A DNA stretch of 64,000 nt from contig NC_088305.1 in the NCBI RefSeq assembly GCF_032854445.1, positions 26,436,628 through 26,500,627 on the forward strand, read 5' to 3'. The stretch comes from Liolophura sinensis. Lineage: Eukaryota; Mollusca; Polyplacophora; Chitonida; Chitonidae. Shown in pieces: positions 53,946-64,000 of the stretch. The notes under the pieces are model-generated. The model made no database searches. It was not told the DNA's origin and worked only from the letters and a program-made list of their open reading frames with translations. Position numbers and translations under genes: made by a program. Positions within the stretch are counted from its first letter, which is position 1. Each line of letters starts with the position of its first letter.

Positions 53946-54447
53946 GAGTTAGATTTTTATCTAAACATCTAGACCATAAACTTAATTCGAGATTACATAT
54001 ATACGAGTCCGTTTCCATAGGAACTAAGGAAACATTTTGTAACTCAGTTTTTTTCGCAGAGACATTTGGGCATCTAAACTACTGATGTATACTAGACAGA
54101 TCGTCTCATGCGAGATTTTGGTCAGCGTGACCTGTTACAATGCTTTCAGCAGAATTGTTTATGCTCACATCTGTGGTGAGCGCCAGATGGGACGGCGCCT
54201 GGGCGTGCCTTCGCCATATTTGTTTTTAGTTTAGTATACTTCATGACGATATTTTAGTAAATATTGCGGTCTCTGGATCGTCCTGTCACAGGTAGAAGGG
54301 GTGTCATCACTGCAGCGATACACTGCCAAGATCCTGTTAAAAAACTCGGGAGACAAATACCCGGAACATACACCGGGTATTTAGTATATACACGTACCTA
54401 TACAATGAACCATATTCATAGTTTTTGGTGAAATACGTATACATATA

Positions 54448-54669
54448 CACTCAAAAAATTAATCTGTTAATTTTTAACGGAAAGTTTGTTTTCTGAGAGA
54501 TGCTAGAATGTATTCTGCTATTGCAGCAGATTATTCTGTTAAATTCTATTTGACCCAAGGGATATTATTGTGAATATCATTTAATATTGTGTTACGTTAA
54601 CAGACTACATTCTAGCATCACTCAGACAACAGAATTTCTGTTAAACATAACTGATTAATTTTTTCAGTG
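54448..54669. mobile_element. TA-flanked MITE, best-preserved copy
   Basis: 222 bases with long terminal inverted repeats. The left end is CACTCAAAAAATTAATCTG, and the right end reads as its reverse complement with few changes. TA flanks suggest a Tc1/mariner-type target duplication. It has no coding capacity. Confidence 0.8.
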
Positions 54670-55946
54670 TAGAGATCGACTAATTATTTCCTTGTTTTTA
54701 CATTCGTATTTCCCGTGCTTTCATTTGGACACAGATATATAATATAGATGGAATTATACATATTCCGTTTCCATTCATTGATTACTTAATGGATTGATGA
54801 CATGCTTGACAGACTGAGTGGTTGACTGACGGACTAATTGATTTATTTTTGGACTAATTGAGTCCTTGATTTGTTGAATGATTGATGTATTTATTCTAAT
54901 AGTCGCGCATTTGCTTTCATTAGTTAACGACTATAAACTGATTAAGGTTTAGGCTGTACATGGGCCTTCTGTAATCAAGCTAGTACAACATTTTTAGGAA
55001 GTTCCTAAAAAAAACAGACTCAAAGTTTTCGATGCCTTGGATAGATGCCTTTCGTTTGTCTGTTTACGGTCACATTCTGTGGCAAAATCCTTCAAGAGAA
55101 GCTTGAAGCCATTCAGCCACACATGGGCAACAACAACATTGTATCGACCATTTCACAGTCCGGCAGAGTAGCAATCTTGGACGACGTGTCTCTATCAGAC
55201 AGAGAGTGTGACTAAGGCAGCTATTTATTCAAACGTCTTCATCAACAAATGGAGTCCTAAAATCCAATCATAACATCTCAAGAGCCCTTTTGGCACGTGA
55301 TTTCTTCGCTCTTAACGGGATCTGATGTGGAAGCGAAATTTTATCTGTTCCTTTCTTGTTTGTTTCCCGATGGCGTCTCTGGCTAAAGATTCGCCCTTAT
55401 GGTGTGAGAGAAACAAAGACCCACGCCACTGGGTGTTCACGTCTACCCCTCCCCCCATCTGTCCCCCACAAGGGGTGACCTATATGTTTACACATTAGCA
55501 TCCTATGTCACGGGTCTTCAGAGTCGGGGGGGGGGGGGTACTGACTCTGAAGAGATTAATGGGCTGCTGTTTGATTGCCTGTGGATTGGCTTCGGATGCA
55601 TGATTGATTGTTTTAGTGGTACTGAGTCTCTCCAAAAACTGAAAAAGTGTATCTACAAGGGTAATAATGTTAAATCCAAACTTTGGCAGCGGGTGTGGTA
55701 GGAATATAGTTAATATTGATAGATTAACTCATTCTAAAGTGTTACAAATTTAACAATGTACAAAACGTTAAGAAAATATTATAACTAAAACTATTAGAAT
55801 TTAAAAAAATAGGCACAATTATTGTGCGTATTTAACGTGTTGTATCCATTTTAACACGAAAAATATTGACATTTTAAGCATTTACCTTTCAAGAGTGTAA
55901 TCAGTTTATAAAATGATTATTATGCAAAACCAGGCTGTTTTGCTTA
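54670..55946. other. Intergenic, no gene seen
   Basis: AT-rich sequence with a run of 12 G at about 55530. No feature recognised. Confidence 0.5.
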
Positions 55947-56698
55947 AACTTGAGACATGAGATAAACTGATGGATGTTTTGAGACATGAGATACACTGGT
56001 GGATGTTTTGAGACATGAGATACACTGATGGATGTTCTGAGACATGAGATACACTGGTGAGTGTTCTGAGACATGAGATATACTGATGGGTGTTCTGAGA
56101 CATGAGATATACTGGTGGGTGTTCTGAGACATGGGATACACTGATGTCTGTGTTGAGACATGAGATACACTGATGTCTGTGTTGAGACATGGGATACACT
56201 GATGTCTGTGTTGAGACATGGGATACACTGATGTCTGTGTTGAGACATGGGATACACTGATGTCTGTGTGACATGAGATACACTGGTGGGTGTTCTGAGG
56301 CATGGGATACACTGATGTCTGTGTTGAGACATGGGATACACTGATGCCTGTGTTGAAGGATACACTGATGGGTGTTCTGAGACATGAGATATACTGGTGG
56401 GTGTTCTGAGACATGAGATACATTGATGTCTGTGTTGAGACATGGGATACACTGATGTCTGTGTTGAGACATAAGATACATTGATGTCTGTGTTGAGACA
56501 TGGGATACACTGATGTCTGTGTTGAGACATGGGATACACTGATGGCTGTTTTGAGACATGAGATACACTGATGGATGTTTTGAGACATGAGATACACTGG
56601 TGGATGTTTTGAGACATGGGATACACTGATGTCTGTGTTGAGACATGGGATACACTGATGTCTGTGTTGAGACATGGGATACACTGATGGCTGTTTTG
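55947..56698. repeat. 29-bp minisatellite, open in all three minus-strand frames
   Basis: About 25 units of the type GAGACATGGGATACACTGAT plus GTCTGTGTT. Since 29 is not a multiple of 3, each frame cycles through the same ~29-residue pattern (MSQHRHQCIPC, LNTDISVSHV, STQTSVYP). Frames of 241-290 codons result, one with an ATG at 56816. No homology, signal or splice evidence makes it a gene. Confidence 0.85.
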
Positions 56699-56699
56699 A

Positions 56700-58369
56700 A
56701 GGATTTATCAAATTATAAAGGAGACTGGTGTGTATAGGGATGAATAAAAGGAAAAATATCGGGGTGGTAAGTTTGTCTGCCGTCTTGTTCGCTCTTAACA
56801 CGTGTTCATATCTCATATTTCATTTATTTCTCTGTTTTAACGCCCCGTACTTACACAGAATTTTTCACTTCTATCACTGATAGTAAGATTTATGGGTGGA
56901 GGCCACCGGGAGACAATCACTGCATTTCGCTGGGTAGGCTATACAACAACTTGTTGTTGTCTTCATTCAACACAGAGACGTGTTACCCCATCACGAACAT
57001 GTGTGAAATAAATTCAAAGTACACGTGTGTGTTGAGAACCATAATGAGGTAATTTATGCAATAATAAATATAACTAAACAACTTAGTATTGTAGTGCTGT
57101 GAATAACATCCGACACGTCTTGTGTTCATTTCTTTCAACACAAGGCCTCGTTTTAATTCAACATACGACAGAATTCTTCAAATATGACACAAGGTTTTTC
57201 TTGCAAAGAAGACAAGTTTGTGTCCATACAACACACGTGTTTTGTCGGCATGTATTGCGGGATAACATTTACCCTAACATGGGCATCTGAAAAAAAACTT
57301 CGCACAAAGCGATGGAGAAAACTGAGGAGAAGAACGTTTGTGGACCCGAGAAGTTTCCAAATTAAAGAGGTGTCATTTTTGTGCCTCTGGAACACGGTGT
57401 GACTAGTGATCAGTGAGTTAATGTCAACATTTAAACAAAATGGTGGCGCTTGGAAGACTACAGTTAGCCTTAAATCTGAGCTTAGGCATTGGCCTAGGTA
57501 TTGCTTAACATTTTTCACAAGTCACATGATACAGGAGAAAATTTTTTACCTTCAACGACAAACTCGAAACTTCCCTATAGAAAAACTTCACGGAATAAAG
57601 CTACAAACCAAGTCAGTGCGAGATGGGATTCGAACCCTTGACAACAATCAGAGGTTAAAGGGAACTTTGGGCAGTATGTAACACGAAGACCTCATGAAGA
57701 CCTCGACTCAGCTACCGGTCGTTATAACTGGGTTTTTATTTTCTTCCTCATACCGCGCAAAAATAACCCTAGCTGACCTTTGCAGTTAACCATGGGGATA
57801 CTGATCCAAAAATAACCAACAGATTTAGCCTATCAGCCTGTTAGACGCTAATAAAAACTGACAGATTTGTTAGTGAGGGAAACTAATCGAAAAGAAGCTC
57901 CTCCTTAATGAGCCCGGCTATACGCAGGCGCAGACCAAGCGGTTAGGGGTATTGTTTCTTGAGTGTTAAATTATTTAGCTGAAGGGTTTTTAACTTACAA
58001 GATGTCAGCAAATATGGAGTAATGGCTGGAGTGATTTGAGTAAACCACCGACATTTGACAAGCTACTGAAGGACTTTACCACATATGACCAATACACTTT
58101 TACACAATGTATAATGGTGGGAGACAACTTGTCTTTAAAGGACGCCAAACGGTCGTCTCCGACCGCTTATTGTCAGCAATAACCCGCGAACACATAAATT
58201 GTTTCTTGTGTTGTCTAATAAGCCGATCAGGTGAATTTATGAATTCCTGGGTTGCTAATGAATAGAAATGTGTTTAAGGTCCTTGAGCTTCCTACCACTA
58301 AACACGCTTGAAACATTTTATCAAAAAGGTCACCTAATAGGGATACTTGGGGTCTTCTTGTCCGAGTTA
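56700..58369. other. Intergenic, no gene seen
   Basis: Several overlapping short open frames at 57.1-57.7 kb on both strands. A B-box-like GATGGGATTCGAACCCTTG at ~57620 suggests another SINE relic. No protein homology recognised. Confidence 0.4.
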
Positions 58370-58515
58370 TTAACGTGCTAGCACAACACAGTGATACAGA
58401 AGTATCTCACTAATCCGATTGCTGTGAATTCAAGTCTTGCTCATGCTGGATTTCTCAACGGTCCTTCATGGGAGAGTCTTGCAGCAAACTGCCGATAGTC
58501 CTGCATTTCCCCCAT
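58370..58515 (+). mobile_element. V-SINE 5' half
   Basis: A diverged head and B-box (GCTGTGAATTCAAGTCTTGC) to the start of the core. The copy is cut off exactly where the 33-bp minisatellite begins. Confidence 0.6.
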
Positions 58516-58532
58516 TATCTGGTGTAATAGTC

Positions 58533-59130
58533 TATTTTCTGGCATATATCTGGTGTAGGAGCTTTGGTTCTCTGACATATATCTGGGGTAGGAACTTTGG
58601 TTCTCTGACATATATCGGGTGTAGGAGCTTTAGTTTTCTGGTATATATCTGGTGTCGGAGATTTGGTTTTCTGGTATATATCGGGTGTAGGAGCTTTAGT
58701 TTTCTGGTATATATCTGGTTTAGGAGCTTTGGTTTTCTGATATATATCTGGTGTAGGAGCTTTGGTTTTCTGGCATATATATAGTGTAGGAGCTTTGGTT
58801 TTCTGGTATAAATCTGCTGTAGGAGCTTTGGTTTTCTGGCATATGTCGGGTGTAGGAGCTTTGGTTTTCTGGTATATATCTGGTGTAGGAGCTTTGGTTT
58901 TCTGGTATATATCTGGTGTAGGAGCTTTGGTTTTCTGACATATATCTGATGAACGAGGTTTGGTTTTCTGGTATATATCTGGTGTAGGAGCTTTGGTTTT
59001 CTGGTATATATCTGGTGTAGGAGCTTTGGTTTTCTGGTATATATCTGGTGTAGGAGCTTTGGTTTTCTGGTACATATCCGGCGTAGGAGCTTTGGTTTTC
59101 TGGTATATATCTGGTGAAATAATAATGATT
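58533..59130. repeat. 33-bp minisatellite, open in all three minus-strand frames
   Basis: About 18 units of the type GGTATATATCTGGTGTAGGA plus GCTTTGGTTTTCT. On minus they read as 11-residue repeats: YQKTKAPTPDI, YTRKPKLLHQI or IPENQSSYTRY depending on frame. A stray unit lies at 59190-59213. It abuts a truncated V-SINE at its left end. Confidence 0.85.
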
Positions 59131-59944
59131 GCCTAACATGCATGTATATCTAGTAAAAAAAGTCTTCAACTTTTAAACGAGTCTCGATTCCCTGGTATAT
59201 ATCTGGTGTAAAAATCTTGATGGTCTGCGTCAAATATTTTTCTAGGACATTTTCACAAGATTCTATAAACATTTTCAGAATGATCAAACCTTTTCTTACA
59301 TTCACAAGCAATCCGTCAATTTTGCATGAAAATAGGGATTTCAAACTTCACACCTACAGAAAAGGCCTTTGGTGGAATGGAAATTTCATCGCCTAGTGGT
59401 ATAAGTACAAGATGTAGACATCTGGCCACCATTCGCGTGGCACCGTCCATGGGCGTAACTTATATCAACATATCCACCACGATAATGTTCACATCATTTC
59501 TGGGGCGTGCAACTTCTGAGACCTTTCAAACAGAAAAAAAAATTGATGATTACATATGGTCAATGGTATACATGAAGAGACGAGAATGTACATGAGGGGC
59601 GGAGATACAGTTTCTATGACAACTTGGTGAAGGAGCATCTATGTGGTATAGTCCGGATTTTTTTCTCGTACGAATTGGTTGTTCAGAATTAAGTGGCAAT
59701 TGAGTGGTATAACAAAATGCATATATATGTACTAAATTTTGGTTTTACGGAAATTTTTCCAATATTCAAAATCACTTTGTAATGTTAAATCACCTTAAGA
59801 TTGAGCGTGTGTGGATTTATATGCTTCGGCCCCTATTATAATTGTTGTCTATGTAGGTAAGGTTTTTTTATTTACAACCAGTGTTGCGGTAATTGTAAAA
59901 CTAGACAAATTATACAATTACATATTAACTTATTGTTGGATTCA

Positions 59945-60110
59945 CAAGATTTATTTATTTATTTGATACCGTGTTTACGCCGTACTCAAGAATATTTCAC
60001 TCATACGACGGCGGCCAGTATTATGGTGATAGGAAATCGGGCAGACCCGAAGGAAATCCACGACCATCCGCATGTGGCTGACAGGAGGTCAGCATGCGCA
60101 TTCACAAGAT
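59945..60110 (-). mobile_element. V-SINE 3' half
   Basis: Tail TTTATTTATTTATTTGATAC, then CGTACTCAAGAATATTTCAC and core to GACCATCCGCATGTGGCTG. Confidence 0.7.
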
Positions 60111-60226
60111 GGGATTAGCAGTATCAGTTTGGAATGTAATGGGTGCAGACTATGTGATCTGTTCAGTGTTACAATCGCATGGAATAGCGCACATTACCTG
60201 TTTTAAATTCGGCTATAGTCGTTTTA

Positions 60227-60565
60227 GTTAAAGGAGAAGAAAGCCTAAAAATGATGCCAAAATCAGATGAAAGAGCCTGAAACCTTGTTTGCATATCTGA
60301 TCTTTAATATTTTTTAAAAATTTTCTTCTTTCAGGAAAATAGGGTACTTTGAAAATATTTTTTGTATGGTGGGTATTTGGGACCACAATTTGGCCTCTGC
60401 TTCATAATGTTCTAAATATAGCGGTGATGCATGTGTAATAAATTTATTTGAATGTAAATTTGTTGTTTACATCCAAACACATGACTTTAATCTGATAATC
60501 TGATTAATCTTTTCGCACTCTTTCATCTGAACTTCATATAATTTTTATGTTTTCCCTGCCTTTAA
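60227..60565. mobile_element. Long palindromic non-autonomous element, copy 2
   Basis: It contains GATGCCAAAATCAGATGAAA at the left and the inverted CACTCTTTCATCTGAACTTC at the right, with GTATGGTGGGTATTTGGGAC between. These match the element at 24.2-24.8 kb. The ends are not resolved. Confidence 0.6.
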
Positions 60566-61166
60566 AGCTCAGTAACCCCAAAATGTCGTTAACTTGCTTG
60601 TGCTGTTGTTAGTTAAAGTTATCTCCCTTTTTCTCCCGCTTCACATTTATGCTAAATAAGTAGCCTACACTATAGTGGTGGTTTTCATGAAGAAAATTCA
60701 GTTTTCAGTTTATTATTGGTTGACTGTTCACTTTTTACTACGCTTAAAAAAGGCGAAACATATTACATACAAATGTCTTAACAACTGCATGCAACTTGAT
60801 AATTTGTCTGATCAATGTTTAAATGAACGCCATACATTCATATGAACATTCTCTCGAAAACTGATCAACTTTCCTGTGTCTATAAAGTACTAATGAGTAT
60901 AGTAGTTCCGGACGTTAAGTGATCTCTGACGAATTTCATGTAAGATCACTTAAACTAAAGTACACACTGAAGATCATGCTATTGAACGGTTACTGTCCGA
61001 CAACTGTGGAAGCGGGTGAAAACCCATAATTCCTTGGCCGAGGCTAGTGTTTAACCAACACATCACGAGTCTTATAATGAATGGAACGCAAGCATTTGCA
61101 AGCAGTTACGACCCCATTCTCTCCCCTATCCCCACCCCCGGTAAACTTTTAGGCGACGACATTAGA

Positions 61167-61412
61167 TTTATTCATTTATTTCATTGGTGTTTTACGCCGT
61201 AGTCAAGAACATTTCACTTATACGACCTCGGCCAGCATTATGGTGGGAAGAAACCGGACAGAGCCTTAAGGAATTAAACGACCATCCGCAGGTTGCTGGA
61301 GAACCTTCTCACGTAGAGGAAGCCGGCAGAACTCACAGCGACCCGATGGGTGACGGGCTCCAGGGTCATTGCGCCGCGCTGGCGTGCTAACCCCCAGGCC
61401 ACGAAGGCCCCA
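61167..61412 (-). mobile_element. V-SINE, full-length
   Basis: From the ATTT-rich tail to the head (CAGGCCACGAAGGCCCCA on plus). It lies about 620 bases upstream of the SLC5 start codon. Confidence 0.8.
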
Positions 61413-62034
61413 CGACGACATTAGATGCTCAAGCCGTTATATTGTATCGCCATTACGATTGGATTTGTACAACATGTTCTATATGGTGACATATTGAACC
61501 TGATTGTTGATTTATAATCACCATTCTTATCATTGTTCAAGAGCCCTTGTATATATTTATGTGAATGTTTTTGTCTAGGCTATATCACGACCACACATAC
61601 ATAACCATAATGTAGCATGTTACAGGGCTTGGCCAACACCTAAGCTCAGTTTCGAGGCTAACTGTAGTACTTCCAAACTCCACCATTTTGTTGTCTTGAA
61701 AGTCTGTATAGCCAATTTGCACTGGAAACCGATCATTTTTTTTACCTGTCGTCAGTTTTTATTTGTTGACAAATCTGATTTGAGAATGATCAACATCGAG
61801 CTTATAATGACTGTTGCTTGTTTTCGGACTTGTTAGAATCGAATTTTCCAAAGTAACTACGTTTTTGGAGAAAGCTCTGAAGAAGACAACGTCATTTTGT
61901 GTCTTCTCTATTCTACTCTCCACTGCAGAGACGAATTGCAAGCTCGAAAAGACAATCAAGTACAGAAAAAAAACGACGTTTATCCCAACATTCCATTTGG
62001 TTTTAAAGAAAATAGGGAAAACGTAGAAGTCACC
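61413..62034 (+). promoter_or_regulatory. Upstream region of the SLC5-like gene
   Basis: It must contain the 5' UTR and possibly the promoter of the gene starting at 62035. The transcription start and core promoter elements are not identifiable by eye. It follows a full-length SINE ending at 61412. Confidence 0.3.
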
Positions 62035-62376
62035 ATGAGTGTTGATCGTGTTTTCGGACCTTGGGACTATGTGGTATTTGGAATCGTTTTGATCGTGTCC
62101 GCAGGAATCGGGCTTTTCTACGCCTTCACCGGCGGAAAGCAGCGGACAACCAAAGAGTTCCTCATGGCCGACCGCAATATGAGGCTTCTGCCGATAGCAA
62201 TCTCCATTCTGGTGTCCTTTATTTCTGCAATCATGATTCTAGGGACGGCCGCTGAGATGCACACGGCAGGCACGGAGTACTGGATGTTAGCCTGGGGAAT
62301 GAGCATGTCCAACATCATGGCGGCCCTCATATTTGTACCGCTGTTACACCCCTTGAAACTGACCAGCTCCTATGAG
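62035..62376 (+). CDS. First coding exon of an SLC5-family sodium-coupled transporter (SLC5A8/A12/A6-like)
   Basis: SLC5A8/A12/A6 proteins are plasma-membrane symporters that use Na+ to import monocarboxylates or vitamins. The 114 codons start at ATG 62035 in a good context (CACCATGA); the open frame upstream contains no other ATG. The exon starts MSVDRVFGPWDYVVFGIVL. Helices lie near residues 9-30, 51-73 and 82-106. It carries the family segments GGKQRTTKEFLMADRNM and ILVSFISAIMILG; the SF.SA stretch forms part of the Na+ site in this fold. It ends HPLKLTSSYE just before donor 'gtaagt', where relatives continue YLE, so the phase 0 junction fits. The remaining exons lie beyond 64000. The exact subfamily and substrate cannot be fixed from one exon. 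Confidence 0.92.
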
Positions 62377-63910
62377 GTAAGTTGTCAAATGTAGGACATT
62401 CAAAGTTACCAGCTCAGATGAGATAAGTCCTCAAAAGCAGAATTCCTAAACTCACCAGCCCCTATGAGGTAAGTTGTCAAATGTAGGACATTCAAAGTTA
62501 CCAGCTCAGATGAGATAAGTCCTCAAAAGCAGAATTCCTAAACTCACCTGCTCCTATAAGGTAAGTTGTCAAACGTAGGATATTCAAAGTTACCAGCTCT
62601 CATGAGATAAGTTCTCAGAAGCAGAGTTCCTAAACTCACCTGCTCCTGTAAGGTAAGAAAACAATATCACCAGCTCATATAAGACAAGTCAGAAGAACAG
62701 GAAGAATCGAAAAATTGACACATGACGTCAGAAATAAGACTCTAGACCCTGTGATCGCGACGTTATCTTAGACTTGAGTCGAAAGTTTCACTTTAAAATT
62801 GTTATTTCCTACGTAACAGTTTCAAAATATTGCTTGACAACGTAAATTATGGGTAGGTTATTGTAAAAAAAATTTGAGCTAAAATAACGGAGAGGAGCAT
62901 ACCAAATTTAATGACTAAAATTTTGACTTATGTCTAAGATTGCTTCTTGATCTCAGGGCCAGAACCTCAGCAACCTGTATGATGCACGAGATGTATCAGA
63001 GGTAGGGCTCACAAACTTACAAGGTAAGTCGTATGAACGAAACCGACCTGACCACAATAACCGCTATGTTAAGGTACAAAAGAATGTAATTAATTTTGTA
63101 TGCGGGAAGACGTCAAAAGTGGGACTCCTAAAAAAGTCACCAGCTCCTGTGAAGTATGTTTTCGGAAGTAGAACTCCCTAAACTCATCAGCTCCTGTGAA
63201 GTAAGTCGTCAGAAATAGGGCACAATAAACTCACCAACTCCAGTGAAATAATTCGTCAGAGGTAGAACTCTATAAACTCACCAACTCCAGTGAAATAATT
63301 CGTCAGAGGTAGAACTCTATAAACTCACCAACTCCAGCGAAATAATTCGTCAGAGGCAGAACTCTATAAACTCACCTGCTTCTTTGGAGTAAGTGGTCAG
63401 TAGGAGAAATTCATAAACTCAACTCCTAGGACCTAAGTTGTTAGAAGTAGAACTCTACACACTCGCCAGCTCCTACGAAGTACATGTAAGTGGTCAGAAA
63501 TAGGACTCCATAAACTCACCAGCTCCAGTGAAGCAATTTGTCAGAAGTGGAACTCCATAAACTCACCAGCTCCTGTGAAGTAAATCGTCAGAAGTAGAAC
63601 TCCAGAAACTCACCAGCTCCTATGAGCTAAGTTCTCAGAAGTTTGAGCCTAGAAACTCACCAGCTCTCGTGATAAGTAGGATTCTTGAATATGGTAAGTA
63701 AAAGCTTCTGTAACTCATCATCTCCATCTATATGGAAAGTCGCCAGGACTTCTCACGCTCACCATATTTTATCCGGAAGTAAGATTCCTTAAACTCACCA
63801 GCTCCTAAGAGATAATCCATCAGAGGTATGGTTGTAGAAATTAACAGCTCCTGTGAGGTAAGTCGTGAGAGGTAAGATTATGGAAACCCGTTAGTTCAGA
63901 TTTTGGAATT
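62357..63910 (+). repeat. ~46-bp tandem array derived from the SLC5 exon-1/intron-1 junction
   Basis: About 23 diverged units start with the last ~20 exon bases (AAACTGACCAGCTCCTATGAG) and run through the donor GTAAGT and ~20 bases of intron. Units recur near 62409, 62455, 62500, 62546, 62592 and 62638, then from 63137 to about 63890. A non-repeat interval lies between about 62695 and 63130. Three consecutive units at 63232-63360 are almost identical, so local amplification is recent. Many units keep GAGGTAAGT or GAAGTAAGT and could act as decoy 5' splice sites. Confidence 0.9.
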
Positions 63911-64000
63911 CTAAAACTTCTAGGAAAGGACCTGGTAAGGTAAAACGGAGAATCGGACCCAGAGAGGTACGATAAGAAAGTGTAAATTTCAAAATCTCAG

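Noticed and set aside
55901-56816. Minus-strand frames of 241-290 codons as genes
   Set aside because: They are explained by a stop-free 29-bp repeat open in all three frames. No domain, homology or splice support.
58515-59169. Minus-strand frames of 149-203 codons as repeat proteins
   Set aside because: They are explained by a 33-bp minisatellite, with the same openness in three frames.
59326-59595. 89-codon ATG frame
   Set aside because: No domain, no homologue recognised and no splice or promoter context. Compatible with chance in AT-rich DNA next to a minisatellite.
61897-62034. Extension of the SLC5 N-terminus upstream of ATG 62035
   Set aside because: The frame is open but contains no in-frame ATG, and the residues do not resemble the family. 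The ATG at 62035 has good context and the expected distance to the first helix.

Overview
This window is animal nuclear DNA, most likely from a mollusc. It is intron-rich, AT-rich and full of short interspersed elements, MITEs and minisatellites, with no bacterial-type gene packing. The mollusc assignment rests on about two dozen copies of a tRNA-headed SINE. Its body matches what I remember of the V-SINE superfamily element RUDI described from molluscs, but I could not run a search.

Only two protein-coding genes can be supported, arranged head to head. (1) Positions 51,935 down to 1,160 on the minus strand carry 28 exons of an integrin alpha subunit. It has no inserted I domain, it resembles the insect PS2 / vertebrate alphaV-alpha5-alpha8-alphaIIb class, and it has seven FG-GAP propeller repeats followed by thigh and calf domains. 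The splice phases of all 28 exons fit together. The 3' end (rest of calf-2, transmembrane helix, cytoplasmic tail) lies beyond the left edge. Exon 1 and exon 18 appear to carry small indels that break the conserved frame, whereas the other 26 exons are clean. (2) Positions 62,035-62,376 on the plus strand are the first coding exon of an SLC5-type sodium/solute symporter close to SLC5A8/A12/A6. The rest of that gene lies beyond the right edge.

Layout: 1-1.2 kb holds repeat debris. From 1.2 to 32.8 kb lie integrin exons 28 to 2, separated by introns holding minisatellites (5.2-5.9, 17.2-18.5, 28.0-28.2 and 32.1-32.5 kb), SINEs and MITEs. From 32.8 to 51.8 kb is integrin intron 1 (19 kb), with a 20-bp minisatellite at 39.8-40.8 kb, a TTAA-flanked MITE and several SINEs. 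From 52 to 62 kb is the intergenic space, with three coding-like minisatellites (53.5, 56 and 58.5 kb). From 62.4 to 64 kb is the SLC5 intron, whose start has been amplified into a ~46-bp tandem array that copies the exon end and its 5' splice site.

The most unusual structures are that splice-donor-derived array, a separate 45-bp in-frame duplication of the splice donor of integrin exon 13, and the clustered frameshifts in exons 1 and 18. Most other long open frames in the window come from tandem repeats or SINEs and are not annotated as genes.
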